Positions 37,234-47,046 of a DNA stretch of 64,000 nucleotides are shown here, one piece after another. Made by a program: the position numbers and the translations under genes. The stretch is from Stomatohabitans albus (GTDB taxonomy: Bacteria > Actinomycetota > Nitriliruptoria > Euzebyales > Euzebyaceae): assembly GCF_036336025.1 (NCBI RefSeq), contig NZ_JAYKKE010000002.1:427364-491363 (forward strand), in the 5' to 3' direction. A model generated the notes under the pieces. That model made no database searches. It was not told the origin of the DNA and worked only from the letters and a program-made list of their open reading frames with translations. The stretch's first letter is position 1. Each line of letters opens with the position of its first letter.

Positions 37234-38514
37234 CTATTCACTGTGGCTAGCTAATTCGGCGGCCACAGCAATTTCGGTGCGCTCATTGACGTGACGTAAC
37301 AAGTTTTCTGCCACAGGACCTGAGCGTCGCATTTGATCTTCTCGTGCCAATTCACGATCAATCAACTCATGATCAAGGTCCAAGAAGGTTTGTTCATCAG
37401 CTTCATGGGCTGCCACGGCATCAAAGTAGGTATTCAAACTCGTCTTGGTGATATTGCGTCCCCCCAACCCGGCTATCAGTTCGTAAACGTCCATACCGAT
37501 GCCGCGAACCGCTGAGCGAACATGGGATGAAACGATGCCACCAATACCCACACTGAACGCCTTCTCTAACACAATCACGGTCTTGGCATGGGCCAACGCC
37601 TCACGGACTCGCCGTTGTGGGAACGGGCGGAAGCTCACGATGCCCAACACACCGATCTTTTCGCCGTTGGCACGACGCTGGTCAACAACATCTTTGATTG
37701 TTCCCAATACTGACCCAAGCGCAACCACAATCGTGTCGGCATCTTCAGTCATGTATTCGCGAATGAGGCCACCAGACTCACGTCCAAAGATCGATTTGAA
37801 CTCTTCTTTAGTTTGTTCAATGAGCTCAAGGGCTTTCAACTGCTTATGGTGGGCAAGATAGCGAACCTCAGTAAATGCCTCCGGCCCTACCATGGCGCCG
37901 ATAGATACAGGATTCTCGGGGTCGAGAACTTGGCGTGGCTCATACGGAGGTAAGAAGTTGTCAACTTCTTCTTTTGTGGGAATGTCAACCTGCTCTACGG
38001 CATGGGTCAAAATAAACCCATCCATACAAACCATGATCGGAATGGACAATTCCTCAGCGATACGGAACGCCTGAATATGCAGGTCTACCGCTTCTTGGTT
38101 GTCCTCGGCATAGAGCTGTAACCACCCGGAGTCACGCTGACTCATTGAATCAGTATGGTCATTCCAAATATTAATTGGAGCCCCTAACGCGCGGTTTGCT
38201 ACCGTCATCACGATCGGTAGCCCAAGCCCGGCTGCGTTATACACCGCTTCAACCATGAATAATAATCCTTGGCTTGCCGTAGCAGTATAGGAGCGTGCAC
38301 CCATGGCGCTTGCCCCAATAGAAGCACTCATCGCCCCAAATTCAGATTCAACATTGATGTATTCACACCCGGTCATGTCGCCTGATTTCACCATGGCGCT
38401 CAATGCTTCAACGATGTGGGTTTGGGGACTAATCGGGTAGGCAGCGATCACCTCAGGTCGACAGGCTGCTACCCCTTTTGCAATTGCTTGACTACCTTCA
38501 ATTTGTTCCAACAC
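37234..38514 (-). CDS. porA: 2-oxoacid:ferredoxin oxidoreductase, alpha subunit
   Basis: A 426-residue alpha subunit combining the pyrimidine-binding and transketolase-C-like domains. The N-terminal AIAKGVAACRPEVIAAYPISPQTH and EYINVESEFGAMSASIGAS blocks are typical, as are SQGLLFMVEAVYNAAGLGLP and HTDSMSQRDSGWLQLYAED. The GTG start has AAGGAG 7 bases upstream and overlaps the end of porG by 17 bases. The gene order porG-porA-porB is the standard archaeal/anaerobe arrangement. Pyruvate is the most likely substrate, but 2-oxoglutarate or branched 2-oxoacids cannot be excluded. Confidence 0.93.
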   Translation of the reverse strand: MLEQIEGSQAIAKGVAACRPEVIAAYPISPQTHIVEALSAMVKSGDMTGCEYINVESEFGAMSASIGASAMGARSYTATASQGLLFMVEAVYNAAGLGLPIVMTVANRALGAPINIWNDHTDSMSQRDSGWLQLYAEDNQEAVDLHIQAFRIAEELSIPIMVCMDGFILTHAVEQVDIPTKEEVDNFLPPYEPRQVLDPENPVSIGAMVGPEAFTEVRYLAHHKQLKALELIEQTKEEFKSIFGRESGGLIREYMTEDADTIVVALGSVLGTIKDVVDQRRANGEKIGVLGIVSFRPFPQRRVREALAHAKTVIVLEKAFSVGIGGIVSSHVRSAVRGIGMDVYELIAGLGGRNITKTSLNTYFDAVAAHEADEQTFLDLDHELIDRELAREDQMRRSGPVAENLLRHVNERTEIAVAAELASHSE

Positions 38515-39085
38515 TGGCCGGCTCCTTTTGGCTTAATACAAGTTCGTATGCGGCGGTAGCCGCCTTCACGTTCGCCTCGCCTACCTTGCCCGGGAACTTG
38601 TCTCTGATAGCAGCACTTACGCTTTCCAGTCGGACCAAGTTAGTGAGTGCAGCCATCCCGCCTAACAACACTGCGTTAGGAACAGGACGACCGACGTATT
38701 CCTTTGCCATATCAGTGGCTGGCATCGACCGGATATGTCCTGGGGGGAAGGCGTCTACAAGGTCACTGAGTCCGAGGGTACGAAGACGCTTAGCGCTATT
38801 GACAAGTGCATAGCCACCCGGCCTCAACCCCGAAAACGGGTTCATGATTGCCAATAGTGTTGGATCTTGAACGATGATGATGTCGGGCTCCATCACAGGT
38901 TCGCGTGATCGGATGGCCGTTTCTTCAATGCGGCAATACGACACAACCGGAGCACCCATGCGTTCAGACCCAAAGCTGGGAAACGCCTGGGCGTGGTGCC
39001 CATCTTTAAATGCGGCGTAGGCCAAGAGGTCAGCCGCAGTTACGACCCCTTGCCCACCTCTTCCGTGGATACGTACCTCTGTCAT
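38498..39085 (-). CDS. porG: 2-oxoacid:ferredoxin oxidoreductase, gamma subunit
   Basis: A 195-residue gamma subunit. MTEVRIHGRGGQGVVTAADLLA is the typical start, with HAQAFPSFGSERMGAPVVSYCRI following. I choose the ATG at 39085 because the family starts there; a TTG at 39112 is in frame but lacks a ribosome binding site. No clear Shine-Dalgarno precedes 39085 either, so the mRNA may be leaderless or nearly so. It is the first gene of the four-gene operon and overlaps porA by 17 bases. Confidence 0.9.
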   Translation of the reverse strand: MTEVRIHGRGGQGVVTAADLLAYAAFKDGHHAQAFPSFGSERMGAPVVSYCRIEETAIRSREPVMEPDIIIVQDPTLLAIMNPFSGLRPGGYALVNSAKRLRTLGLSDLVDAFPPGHIRSMPATDMAKEYVGRPVPNAVLLGGMAALTNLVRLESVSAAIRDKFPGKVGEANVKAATAAYELVLSQKEPASVGTN

Positions 39086-39175
39086 AAATGCAAGGTACGA
39101 GGTGAATGGCAAAACAGACCATTCTAAATCAGTTTTTTACTGCCTTAACGGTTGACTAGTCCATTAATGAGGACC

Positions 39176-42100
39176 TTAGGCCACTGCCTCACGGCCCAAG
39201 AGGGCCTTAAGTTCACTCACAAGGGCCGTACTTCGATCAATATGTAACTGAACAGGTAAATAAAGGTTACTTACCCTTCCTTTTTGGTCATCAATAATCA
39301 CAGAGACTTTTGTTGCACCAGCCGATGACTCTAAAATTTCTTTTAATCGATTAAGCAGTTCAGGTACACACTGCCCAGGATGTAATCGGATAGTGAGCGG
39401 TGCCGCCCCAACCGCACTTAAATCGGGTGATGTGACCGTATCTACGATGACTTGTGGTGGATCCTCATCTTTTAATCGCCCATTAATGACCACAATGGCG
39501 TCATCGTGTAGTAAGTCGGCATAGCGATTGTAGGCCTGCGGGAAGAACGTGATATCTAAGCGCCCGGCAAAGTCCTCAATCTGGGCCACCACATAGGAGT
39601 CACCCTTCTTTGTGAATCGCTTCGTGACTCCGCTCAATAATCCGGCAATCGTCACTTCCGTTCCTTGAAAGCGATTTCGTCCATTAGCTTGATCATTCGA
39701 CCCATGTTCTCGCCGATGACTGGCGTCATCGATGAGTTGGGGAATAGGCGCGGTAGAAAGCGGTTCTAACACCCGCTCGTACCCCTTGAGCGGATGATCG
39801 GACACAAAGAGCCCAAGCATCTCTTTTTCCGCCACGAGTTTGTCATTTCGGTCGTATTCAACCTGAGGAATATCCACACGATTGGCGTGTGTATCTTCAG
39901 CCGTTTCAGCCGTTTCATCGAATAGGTCAAACAGGCTGTACTCCCCCTGATCCTCGCGCTTTCGTGTCGCCAAAGCCTCGTCCACAATCTGGTCAATGAC
40001 CATCGCCAAACCTTTGCGGGGATGCCCTAAGGATTCGAATGCTCCAGCCCGAGCCAAACTCTCAACAAGGCGCTTATTTAATACCCCGGTATCAACTCGA
40101 GAAACAAAGTCATAGATATCTACAAATGGGCCGTTAGCTTCACGTTCTTCAATAATTTGCTCGCAAACATGTTCACCAACATTTCGAACTGCACTCAATC
40201 CAAAACGAATCTGTTTCGTTGATCCATCTCCGACTGGTGAAAAGTTTACTAACGATTCATTTATATCAGGAACCAGTACCTCTATACCCATCGTTTTCGT
40301 GGAATATAAAGCAGCAGGTAATTTATCTTTATTATTCTTAACACTTGTCAATAATGCTGCCATGTATTGAACGGGATAATTAGCTTTCAACCAGGCAGTT
40401 TGATAGGTTACGACTCCGTAGGCTGCTGAGTGGGATTTGTTGAATGCGTATTTTGCAAAGCCTTCAATTTCATTCCAAAGTCGTTCGCCGAGAGATAGCT
40501 CATAGCCATTATTAACCGTTCCTTCCAGGAAGGAATCCTTAATTTCAGCCATCTTGTCGAGGAGTTTTTTCCCGATGGCTTTACGAATACCGTCAGCCTG
40601 ACCCAAGGAAAACCCGGCAATCTTTTGGGCGATCAACTGCACCTGTTCTTGATAGATCAACAGGCCATAGCTTTCACCCAGAATCTCACTCAAATCATCA
40701 TGGGCATAGGTCACCGGACTCAGCCCGTTTTTGCGTCGGGCGTACTCATTGTGCAGATCGGCGCTCATGGGACCAGGGCGGTACAGCGCACCCAGGGCGG
40801 TGATATCGCCAAATCGGTCAGGTTTCATTGACCGGCACAGCGCCTTGTACCCGGCAGATTCCAACTGAAACACGCCGTCCGTATCACCACGCGCTAAAAG
40901 CGCATAGGTCTTGGGGTCTTTGAGGTCCAGCTCATCAAGATCGATGACTTGCCCTGTGGTGGCCTCAATATGGGCAACGGCATCGCTAATCACCGTCAGG
41001 TTACGTAGGCCCAAGAAATCCATTTTGAGCAGGCCAAGTGCTTCAATCTGGCCACCGTCATATTGGGTGACTGTTTCGCCTTCACCCTTGACTTTCAGGG
41101 TTGGGACCACATCGGTGATCGGTTCGTCTGCAATCACCACACCAGCGGCGTGAATCGAATGCTGACGACGCAAACCTTCTAACCCGCGGGCGAGACCGAG
41201 TACACGACGTGCATCGGGACTATTCGCTTCCTCTTCCTTGAGTTCCCCACTTTGTTCAATCGCATCATTTAACGCGATATTGATGTCGCCAGTTGGGAAC
41301 ATCTTGACGAGCTTGTCCCCAAAGGCATAAGGCAACCCGAGGACCCGGGCCGCATCCTTAATGGCTTGTTTCGCTTTAATCGTCTGGTACGTCACGATCT
41401 GCGCGACATGGTCAGCCCCATACTTATTGGCGGTATAGGTAATCATGTCCCCACGGCGACGTTCGTCAAAGTCCATATCAATATCTGGCATGGACACCCG
41501 TTCCGGGTTTAAGAACCGTTCAAACAGCAAGCCGTGAGCTAACGGGTCAAGGTTCGTGATACCCGTGCAATAGGACACGGCACACCCTGCCGCTGACCCA
41601 CGACCCGGCCCAACCCGAATACCGGTCTTACGGGCATAGTCAATCAGGTCACTCACAATCAAGAAGTAGGCAGAAAAGCCCATATTCTCAATAACCCCTA
41701 GCTCAAATTCGAGCCGTTCGCGTACATCTTCCCTGAGCTGTTCATAGGATGTGGCGCCCGTTTCATCGCCATAGCGTTCAAGGGCACCAATAGTGACTTT
41801 ATGGCGAAGAAACTCACGCTCACTCATCCCATCAGGACACTCAAACTTTGGCAAGTGCCGTTCACCATAGCCAAGAGTCACCGAACAGCGTTCATTGATT
41901 TCGAGCGTATTCTTCCATGTCTCCGGTAAGTCAGGGAATAGTGCTTTCATCTCTTCAGCACTCTTGACATAGAACTGATCGTTATGAAACTTAAAGCGAT
42001 TCGTCTCGCTCTTGAGTGAGTTGGTTTGGATGCACAACAATCCGTCATGCGTTTCATAGTCACTCTGATAGGTGTAGTGGCTATCGTTCGTAACGACAAG

Positions 42101-42712
42101 GGGAATCTGGAGATCCTTAGCCATCGCGATGAGCTGTGGATTCGTTTCGTCTTGCTCTGGTATGCCGTGATCTTGAAGCTCTACGTAGTAGCGGTCGCCA
42201 AACACGTCACGGTACCAGGCCATAGACGCTTTCGCGCCCGCCGCATTGTTATTCAACAGCATCTGGTTCACTTCACCGCCCAGACACCCACTCAAAATGA
42301 TGATGCCTTCTCGATAGCGTTCCAGTAATTCGCGGTCAACCCTTGGTTTACGCCAATACCCTTCGCTATAAGCCAGGGAGGATAACTTCATCAAGTTCTT
42401 ATAGCCGACGTTATTCTCAGCGAGGGCCGTCAGATGGTAATACGGGGTCCCTGTCTTCCCTGGCACCGTTGTGGTGCGGTCAAAACGGCTTTCAGGTGCA
42501 AGATAAAGCTCACACCCTGCTATCCCATTAATTCCAACCTTGCCCGCGGCACCCAAGAACTCAGCGATGCCGAACATCACGCCGTGGTCAGTGAGGGCTA
42601 CCCCAGGCATCCCCTGGTCAGCAACATGCTTGACAAGCTGACCTACCCGGCTTGCGCCATCAAGCATTGAGTATTCACTGTGAACATGGAGGTGAACAAA
42701 ATCAGCAGCCAT
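39176..42712 (-). CDS. dnaE: DNA polymerase III alpha subunit
   Basis: The replicative polymerase, 1178 residues from the ATG at 42712, which has AGGAG close upstream; the frame continues 54 bases further without a site. The N-terminal PHP domain is shown by HLHVHSEYSMLDGA and LTDHGVMFG. Polymerase aspartates D410 and D412 in PDIDMDFDERR match E. coli D401 and D403. GRGSAAG, PGPMSADLH and the tandem helix-hairpin-helix region follow, then an OB-fold (VTIAGLLSGVTKRFTKKG) and a C-terminal domain. It is divergent from the flavodoxin gene. It looks like a full-length DnaE1-type polymerase. Confidence 0.96.
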   Translation of the reverse strand: MAADFVHLHVHSEYSMLDGASRVGQLVKHVADQGMPGVALTDHGVMFGIAEFLGAAGKVGINGIAGCELYLAPESRFDRTTTVPGKTGTPYYHLTALAENNVGYKNLMKLSSLAYSEGYWRKPRVDRELLERYREGIIILSGCLGGEVNQMLLNNNAAGAKASMAWYRDVFGDRYYVELQDHGIPEQDETNPQLIAMAKDLQIPLVVTNDSHYTYQSDYETHDGLLCIQTNSLKSETNRFKFHNDQFYVKSAEEMKALFPDLPETWKNTLEINERCSVTLGYGERHLPKFECPDGMSEREFLRHKVTIGALERYGDETGATSYEQLREDVRERLEFELGVIENMGFSAYFLIVSDLIDYARKTGIRVGPGRGSAAGCAVSYCTGITNLDPLAHGLLFERFLNPERVSMPDIDMDFDERRRGDMITYTANKYGADHVAQIVTYQTIKAKQAIKDAARVLGLPYAFGDKLVKMFPTGDINIALNDAIEQSGELKEEEANSPDARRVLGLARGLEGLRRQHSIHAAGVVIADEPITDVVPTLKVKGEGETVTQYDGGQIEALGLLKMDFLGLRNLTVISDAVAHIEATTGQVIDLDELDLKDPKTYALLARGDTDGVFQLESAGYKALCRSMKPDRFGDITALGALYRPGPMSADLHNEYARRKNGLSPVTYAHDDLSEILGESYGLLIYQEQVQLIAQKIAGFSLGQADGIRKAIGKKLLDKMAEIKDSFLEGTVNNGYELSLGERLWNEIEGFAKYAFNKSHSAAYGVVTYQTAWLKANYPVQYMAALLTSVKNNKDKLPAALYSTKTMGIEVLVPDINESLVNFSPVGDGSTKQIRFGLSAVRNVGEHVCEQIIEEREANGPFVDIYDFVSRVDTGVLNKRLVESLARAGAFESLGHPRKGLAMVIDQIVDEALATRKREDQGEYSLFDLFDETAETAEDTHANRVDIPQVEYDRNDKLVAEKEMLGLFVSDHPLKGYERVLEPLSTAPIPQLIDDASHRREHGSNDQANGRNRFQGTEVTIAGLLSGVTKRFTKKGDSYVVAQIEDFAGRLDITFFPQAYNRYADLLHDDAIVVINGRLKDEDPPQVIVDTVTSPDLSAVGAAPLTIRLHPGQCVPELLNRLKEILESSAGATKVSVIIDDQKGRVSNLYLPVQLHIDRSTALVSELKALLGREAVA

Positions 42713-42852
42713 TGCACTCCTCTTACCCGACCGTAGCTGCCACGAGGCTAGCATTGTTGCGTTCAATCTGGACTTTCATACCTTGCTCCCTTACCCTTAT
42801 TTCTAACAACGGCATTATCAATGGGCCATGCTCAAGAGCCATAGGGGAAGCG

Positions 42853-43341
42853 ATGAATATCCTGATTGTTGTTGAATCTTTCTTTGGTAATACCCGCGAA
42901 ATAGCCCAGGTTATTTCTTCAAGCCTTACTGAATTGGGTCATGCTGTAACGCTTCAAGAGATTAGTGATGCACCCTTGACGATCGCGGATGATATTGATG
43001 TCCTCGTCGTTGGGGCTCCCACCCATAACCGAGGTATGTCAACACCGCAGAGCCGGTTAAAAGCCTCTGAAGGGCAGCATAGTGAGGAAGAGCAGGGGGT
43101 TCGAGAATGGCTTACTTCTCTTACCTTCGCAGGTACTCCAGCTATTGCTGCCTTTGACACGGTGACCAGCCGAAGCTGGATAAATGGGTCTGCAGCAAAG
43201 AAGATCGCAAAGGTCCTCTCTGCACACGCACGAGGGAATAAAATCGCAATCAAGAGCTTCATTGTCCGTTCTGCTGCTGGCCCACTTGCACCTACCCAAA
43301 CTATGGAAGCACAGTCTTGGGCATCATCTCTCGTCCAATAA
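42853..43341 (+). CDS. Flavodoxin family protein
   Basis: A 162-residue FMN-binding fold. The N-terminal MNILIVVESFFGNTREIAQ contains the phosphate loop (S-F-F-G-N-T), and DVLVVGAPTHNRG is the second FMN loop. An insertion between them and the C-terminal FIVRSAAGPL resembles the flavodoxin-like subgroup used in iron-limited or oxidative conditions. GGGGAAG lies upstream of the ATG at 42853; an in-frame extension to 42652 overlaps dnaE and is not family-like. It might exchange electrons with the nearby por system or the reductase at 48743; this is speculative. Confidence 0.82.
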   Translation: MNILIVVESFFGNTREIAQVISSSLTELGHAVTLQEISDAPLTIADDIDVLVVGAPTHNRGMSTPQSRLKASEGQHSEEEQGVREWLTSLTFAGTPAIAAFDTVTSRSWINGSAAKKIAKVLSAHARGNKIAIKSFIVRSAAGPLAPTQTMEAQSWASSLVQ

Positions 43342-43353
43342 CCTCACCGCTTG

Positions 43354-43397
43354 ATCGCATAGGTGGAGTCGGCCTTGTCCGGCTGCACCTATGCGAT
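43354..43397. terminator. Long hairpin between flavodoxin and ABC genes
   Basis: A 12-bp stem (ATCGCATAGGTG and its complement), one mismatch, and a further 6 bp including one G-T pair. It lies between convergent genes and has no T-run. Confidence 0.6.
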
Positions 43398-43408
43398 TGA
43401 ATCGAGAT

Positions 43409-45172
43409 TTAGACAAGCTTCCATCCTGAAGCTTGGCTACGCCGTTCCCAGAACCCTTGGTAAGGGCCGGGTTCTTGCACAAGCTGGTCGTGGGTGCCAA
43501 CTTGCGCAATCGTGCCATTGGCATTCATTACAATGACTTGATCCGCCGCACGAATCGTGTCCAGTTTGTGAGCAATCACGACAAGGGTGGCATCGTTGCG
43601 TAGTGCCTCCATTGAGGCGACGATATTGGCTTCGTTTTCAGCGTCAAGGGCAGACGTTGCTTCATCGAATAACACGATTGGGGCGCGTTTTAACAACGCT
43701 CGGGCAACTGAAACACGCTGGCGTTCACCACCAGAGAGGCTTCGTCCACCCTCACCAACAAGGGTCTGATAGCCATCTGGTAGGCGCTCCACGATTTCTT
43801 CGACCCCGGCAAGGCGAGCTGCCCACAGGACATCCTCATCACTGGCATCTTCTCGCCCGACACGAATATTGGATTCAAGCGTGTCATCAAAGAGATACAC
43901 ATCTTGGAATACCATGGAAAGCTGGTCCATGAGGTCTTCTGTGGTTTGGTCACGGACATCGACTCCACCAACACCAATTGCGCCAGAATCAACGTCATAG
44001 AACCGTGAGATCAACCGCGCAATCGTGGTCTTACCACAGCCTGAAGGCCCCACAATGGCGGTCATTGATTTGGGGGGAACCATCAGTGATACCCCATTCA
44101 AGACTGGCTCATGTTGTTGATAACCGAAGTGCACATCTTTCAACGTGATACTGCCACGTGTCGTTGAAGGCTCACTGTGCTCAACCTGTGGCAGGGTTGG
44201 GGCGTCGAACAACTCATCAATCAAATCGAATATTGGGCGGCGGTCCTCAAGCCCGATGAGTGGCATTTGTACTTCGATGAGTAAATCGTAGAACCGAAGG
44301 CTCATCCCGATGTAGGCAATGCCTTCCACAGGACTGAACGTGCCAGAAAGGGTGAGCCACGTGGCGAGCACCACGAGTGTCACGATAATGATCTGGGTAA
44401 GTACGCCTGTGGAGACAAGCCCCGCAGTGGAGTACCACAAGTTCACCGTGCCTGCTTTTTGATTATCATCGACGGCTTGACGGAGCTGGGGATAGTCGGT
44501 ACCCAATCCACAAGCGCGAATCGTGCCCTGGGAGGTGGCAAATTCAATGAGTCGAGCGGCAAGTTCTTCTTCGGTTGGTTCTGAAATCTCCTTACCCTTG
44601 CCATGACACCACTGGGCAAAAGCCATGAACCCAATCAGTACTGGGATAGATACGACAAAGGCAATCCCAAGGAGCCAGTTCCAAATAAACGATCCCACAA
44701 TTAGCATGACGATGACCACTGCATTTTGAACGAGTGGCAACATGAAGTGCGCAGCCGTCTCACCGAGCATCAGGAGTTCCTTAGATACCAACCGTGAAAA
44801 GACCCCGGCGCTCTCAGCAGTGAACCAGCCCAATGGAATCTTGGCGATTTGCCTCCCCAAGGTGTTGTGCACATTGGTAGCGAGATCTAAAGCACCCCTG
44901 AACCCTGCAATCGCTAAGTTATATTCAACAATTGCAGCCAGTACGGTGAGTATGGCAATAGCGGCAATCCAACCCCAAAACGGTAAGCCCCACGCAGTAC
45001 CACCATCAATCAATGTCGTGAGTGCGGGGAGGATGGTTAGCAAGGCAAGGCCTCGGATCACCCCATTGAGAGTCGCAAGGCGCACACCACGGTCAAAGTA
45101 GGCTAATCCTCTAGCTGAGAGTAGCCGTTTGAAGCGAAGAAGAAATGTTCGATCTGCAAGAAATGTATTCAT
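43409..45172 (-). CDS. ABC transporter, permease-ATPase, IrtB/YbtQ-like half
   Basis: A 587-residue half-transporter: six membrane helices (residues about 30-320) followed by an ATPase domain with Walker A GPSGCGKTT, signature LSGGERQR and Walker B VLFDEATSALD. The membrane part (IPLGWFTAESAGVFSRLVSKELLMLGETAAHFMLP) resembles the IrtAB/YbtPQ group, siderophore importers built on an exporter fold. It is 12 bases after its partner, so the two form a heterodimer. Other exporter-fold ABC proteins are possible alternatives. The ECF ATPase and reductase genes just upstream argue for import of a metal chelate or a related ligand. Confidence 0.85.
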   Translation of the reverse strand: MNTFLADRTFLLRFKRLLSARGLAYFDRGVRLATLNGVIRGLALLTILPALTTLIDGGTAWGLPFWGWIAAIAILTVLAAIVEYNLAIAGFRGALDLATNVHNTLGRQIAKIPLGWFTAESAGVFSRLVSKELLMLGETAAHFMLPLVQNAVVIVMLIVGSFIWNWLLGIAFVVSIPVLIGFMAFAQWCHGKGKEISEPTEEELAARLIEFATSQGTIRACGLGTDYPQLRQAVDDNQKAGTVNLWYSTAGLVSTGVLTQIIIVTLVVLATWLTLSGTFSPVEGIAYIGMSLRFYDLLIEVQMPLIGLEDRRPIFDLIDELFDAPTLPQVEHSEPSTTRGSITLKDVHFGYQQHEPVLNGVSLMVPPKSMTAIVGPSGCGKTTIARLISRFYDVDSGAIGVGGVDVRDQTTEDLMDQLSMVFQDVYLFDDTLESNIRVGREDASDEDVLWAARLAGVEEIVERLPDGYQTLVGEGGRSLSGGERQRVSVARALLKRAPIVLFDEATSALDAENEANIVASMEALRNDATLVVIAHKLDTIRAADQVIVMNANGTIAQVGTHDQLVQEPGPYQGFWERRSQASGWKLV

Positions 45173-45184
45173 AGCGCCGTCTCC

Positions 45185-47029
45185 CTATGCCATACCATTC
45201 ATCGCCAATAGGGTTTGATAGTGCGGATTATCTAAAATCCGTTCGTGTGCCCCTTGGGCCACAATGCGACCACGCTCCAAGACCACAATCTGGTCAGCAC
45301 CAGTGATAGCGCTGAGCCGATGGGCGATAACTAGGACCGTGCGGTCTTTGACCAGTGCATTCAATGCTTGTTGAATCTCAGCTTCGGAATCTGGATCGGT
45401 CGCAGCCGTCGCCTCATCCAAGATGAGAATGGGGGCATCAATGAGGAGTGCCCGCGCAATGGCGATGCGTTGTGCTTGTCCACCTGACACATTGGCATCT
45501 TGACCAATGACCGTTTCATAGCCTTTCGGGAACGCGGCTATTTCATCATGGATATATGCCGCACGTGCAGCAGATTCCACTTCTTCCTTGGTCGCGTGGG
45601 GCCGTCCCATCACGATGTTGTCATAAATCGTGGCTTGAATGAGTTGCGGGTCTTGAAGAACAAAGGCGACGTAGCGATACAAGTGATCTGGGTCGATGTC
45701 ACGAATATCTACGCCCCCAATCGTCACCGAACCGGCGTCGGGGTCTGCAAAGCGGGCAACGAGCGTTGCCAACGTACTTTTGCCTGATCCAGACGGACCA
45801 ATGAGGGCAGTTACGGTGCCAGCTTTAAGTTCTAAATCAATGTGTTCGAGGGCAACGGTGTCACCATAGGCAAAACTGACATCGTGGAATGCTACATCAT
45901 AGGATGATGGTGTTTGTGGCACGCTCGGTGGCTCAAGAATCGGGGTGTCAAGGGTTTCTTGAATCCGTAGTGCGGCACCGCCCGCCATTTGATACGCCCA
46001 GGTACTCATGCCCACCGTCATGACCGCCATTGGGAGTAATAGGGCAATGAGGGTGGTTGCTAAGACCTGTACTGGGTTGACATAGCCGGCGTTCACCAGG
46101 AGTGCCCCACAACCAAGGTTGACCAGGAGCATCGCTGGTATGGATATAAACGTAATTGCGATGGCATTCCCTTTGAGCATCGGTTCGCACCAGGCGAGAT
46201 AAAACGCTCCAAACTCATCTGCCGCCGTTTGATACTGAGCGTGCGCCCTTCCAACATGACCAAAGGCTTTCACTACAGAGATACCCGACACAAACTCAAC
46301 CATGGTGGCCGATACTTTGGCCAAGCGGGTGTCCATTTCGGCTGTTTTTTCACCCATATCACGCATCATGTAGGCATACGCCGCCACAAAGACTGGGATG
46401 TTGAGAATGGCCACGATACCCAACCGCCAATCAATATAAAAGGCATACACCAATAGGGCGATTGGTTGGACAATCGCACTCGTCATTTCTACGGGTGCGT
46501 GCGCAATGAGGGTGTGAATTTGGGCGGCATCATCTTGGATAGCTTTACGTACCCGTCCAGAATTAATTGCCGTGAACCAGGCAAGCGGGGCACGACCAAG
46601 CCGGTCAAGCATCAGGGTGCGCAGGTATGACCTGAACTTCACATCAGCAAAGTGCGTGAGGCTGAGGGCGAATACATAGATCACGATGCGAAGTAAGAAA
46701 CTGCCCAACAGAAGCCAGACGTTGCCCCAAAGTGCATCGCCGTCAATCGGCCCACCGGTTTGTTGGGCGGTGAAGAGAATCGACCCGATTTCAACAAGTG
46801 CAACATAAGGGGCGATGGCAAGGATCGCCGATATAAATGCCATCACCCGTCCAATACCCAACTCAATACGAATTGGGCCCGTGAGTGCATTTAAAGCTTT
46901 ACGCCCCGCCTTGTCCTTGGCTTTATTATCCATCTCTGCCGGATCTACTCGCACAGGGGGTGACCCACCAAGGTTGTAGTTATTAGCTTGTGTAGATACT
47001 GATTGGGATTCCGTTGTACTGCTTGTCAT
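45185..47029 (-). CDS. ABC transporter, permease-ATPase, IrtA/YbtP-like half
   Basis: A 614-residue half-transporter with a hydrophilic N-terminus (about 55 residues, Ser/Thr/Gln-rich), six membrane helices and an ATPase domain: Walker A GPSGSGKST, signature VSGGQAQR and Walker B ILILDEATAATD. LGRAPLAWFTAINSGRVRKAIQDDAAQIHTLIAHAPVEMTS is the family region linking helices two and three. GGAGG lies 6 bases before the ATG. It follows the ECF double-ATPase gene by 17 bases and precedes its partner by 12. Siderophore-importer membership rests on sequence resemblance, not on a search. Confidence 0.85.
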   Translation of the reverse strand: MTSSTTESQSVSTQANNYNLGGSPPVRVDPAEMDNKAKDKAGRKALNALTGPIRIELGIGRVMAFISAILAIAPYVALVEIGSILFTAQQTGGPIDGDALWGNVWLLLGSFLLRIVIYVFALSLTHFADVKFRSYLRTLMLDRLGRAPLAWFTAINSGRVRKAIQDDAAQIHTLIAHAPVEMTSAIVQPIALLVYAFYIDWRLGIVAILNIPVFVAAYAYMMRDMGEKTAEMDTRLAKVSATMVEFVSGISVVKAFGHVGRAHAQYQTAADEFGAFYLAWCEPMLKGNAIAITFISIPAMLLVNLGCGALLVNAGYVNPVQVLATTLIALLLPMAVMTVGMSTWAYQMAGGAALRIQETLDTPILEPPSVPQTPSSYDVAFHDVSFAYGDTVALEHIDLELKAGTVTALIGPSGSGKSTLATLVARFADPDAGSVTIGGVDIRDIDPDHLYRYVAFVLQDPQLIQATIYDNIVMGRPHATKEEVESAARAAYIHDEIAAFPKGYETVIGQDANVSGGQAQRIAIARALLIDAPILILDEATAATDPDSEAEIQQALNALVKDRTVLVIAHRLSAITGADQIVVLERGRIVAQGAHERILDNPHYQTLLAMNGMA

Positions 47030-47046
47030 GAGCAGCCTCCTTTCAA

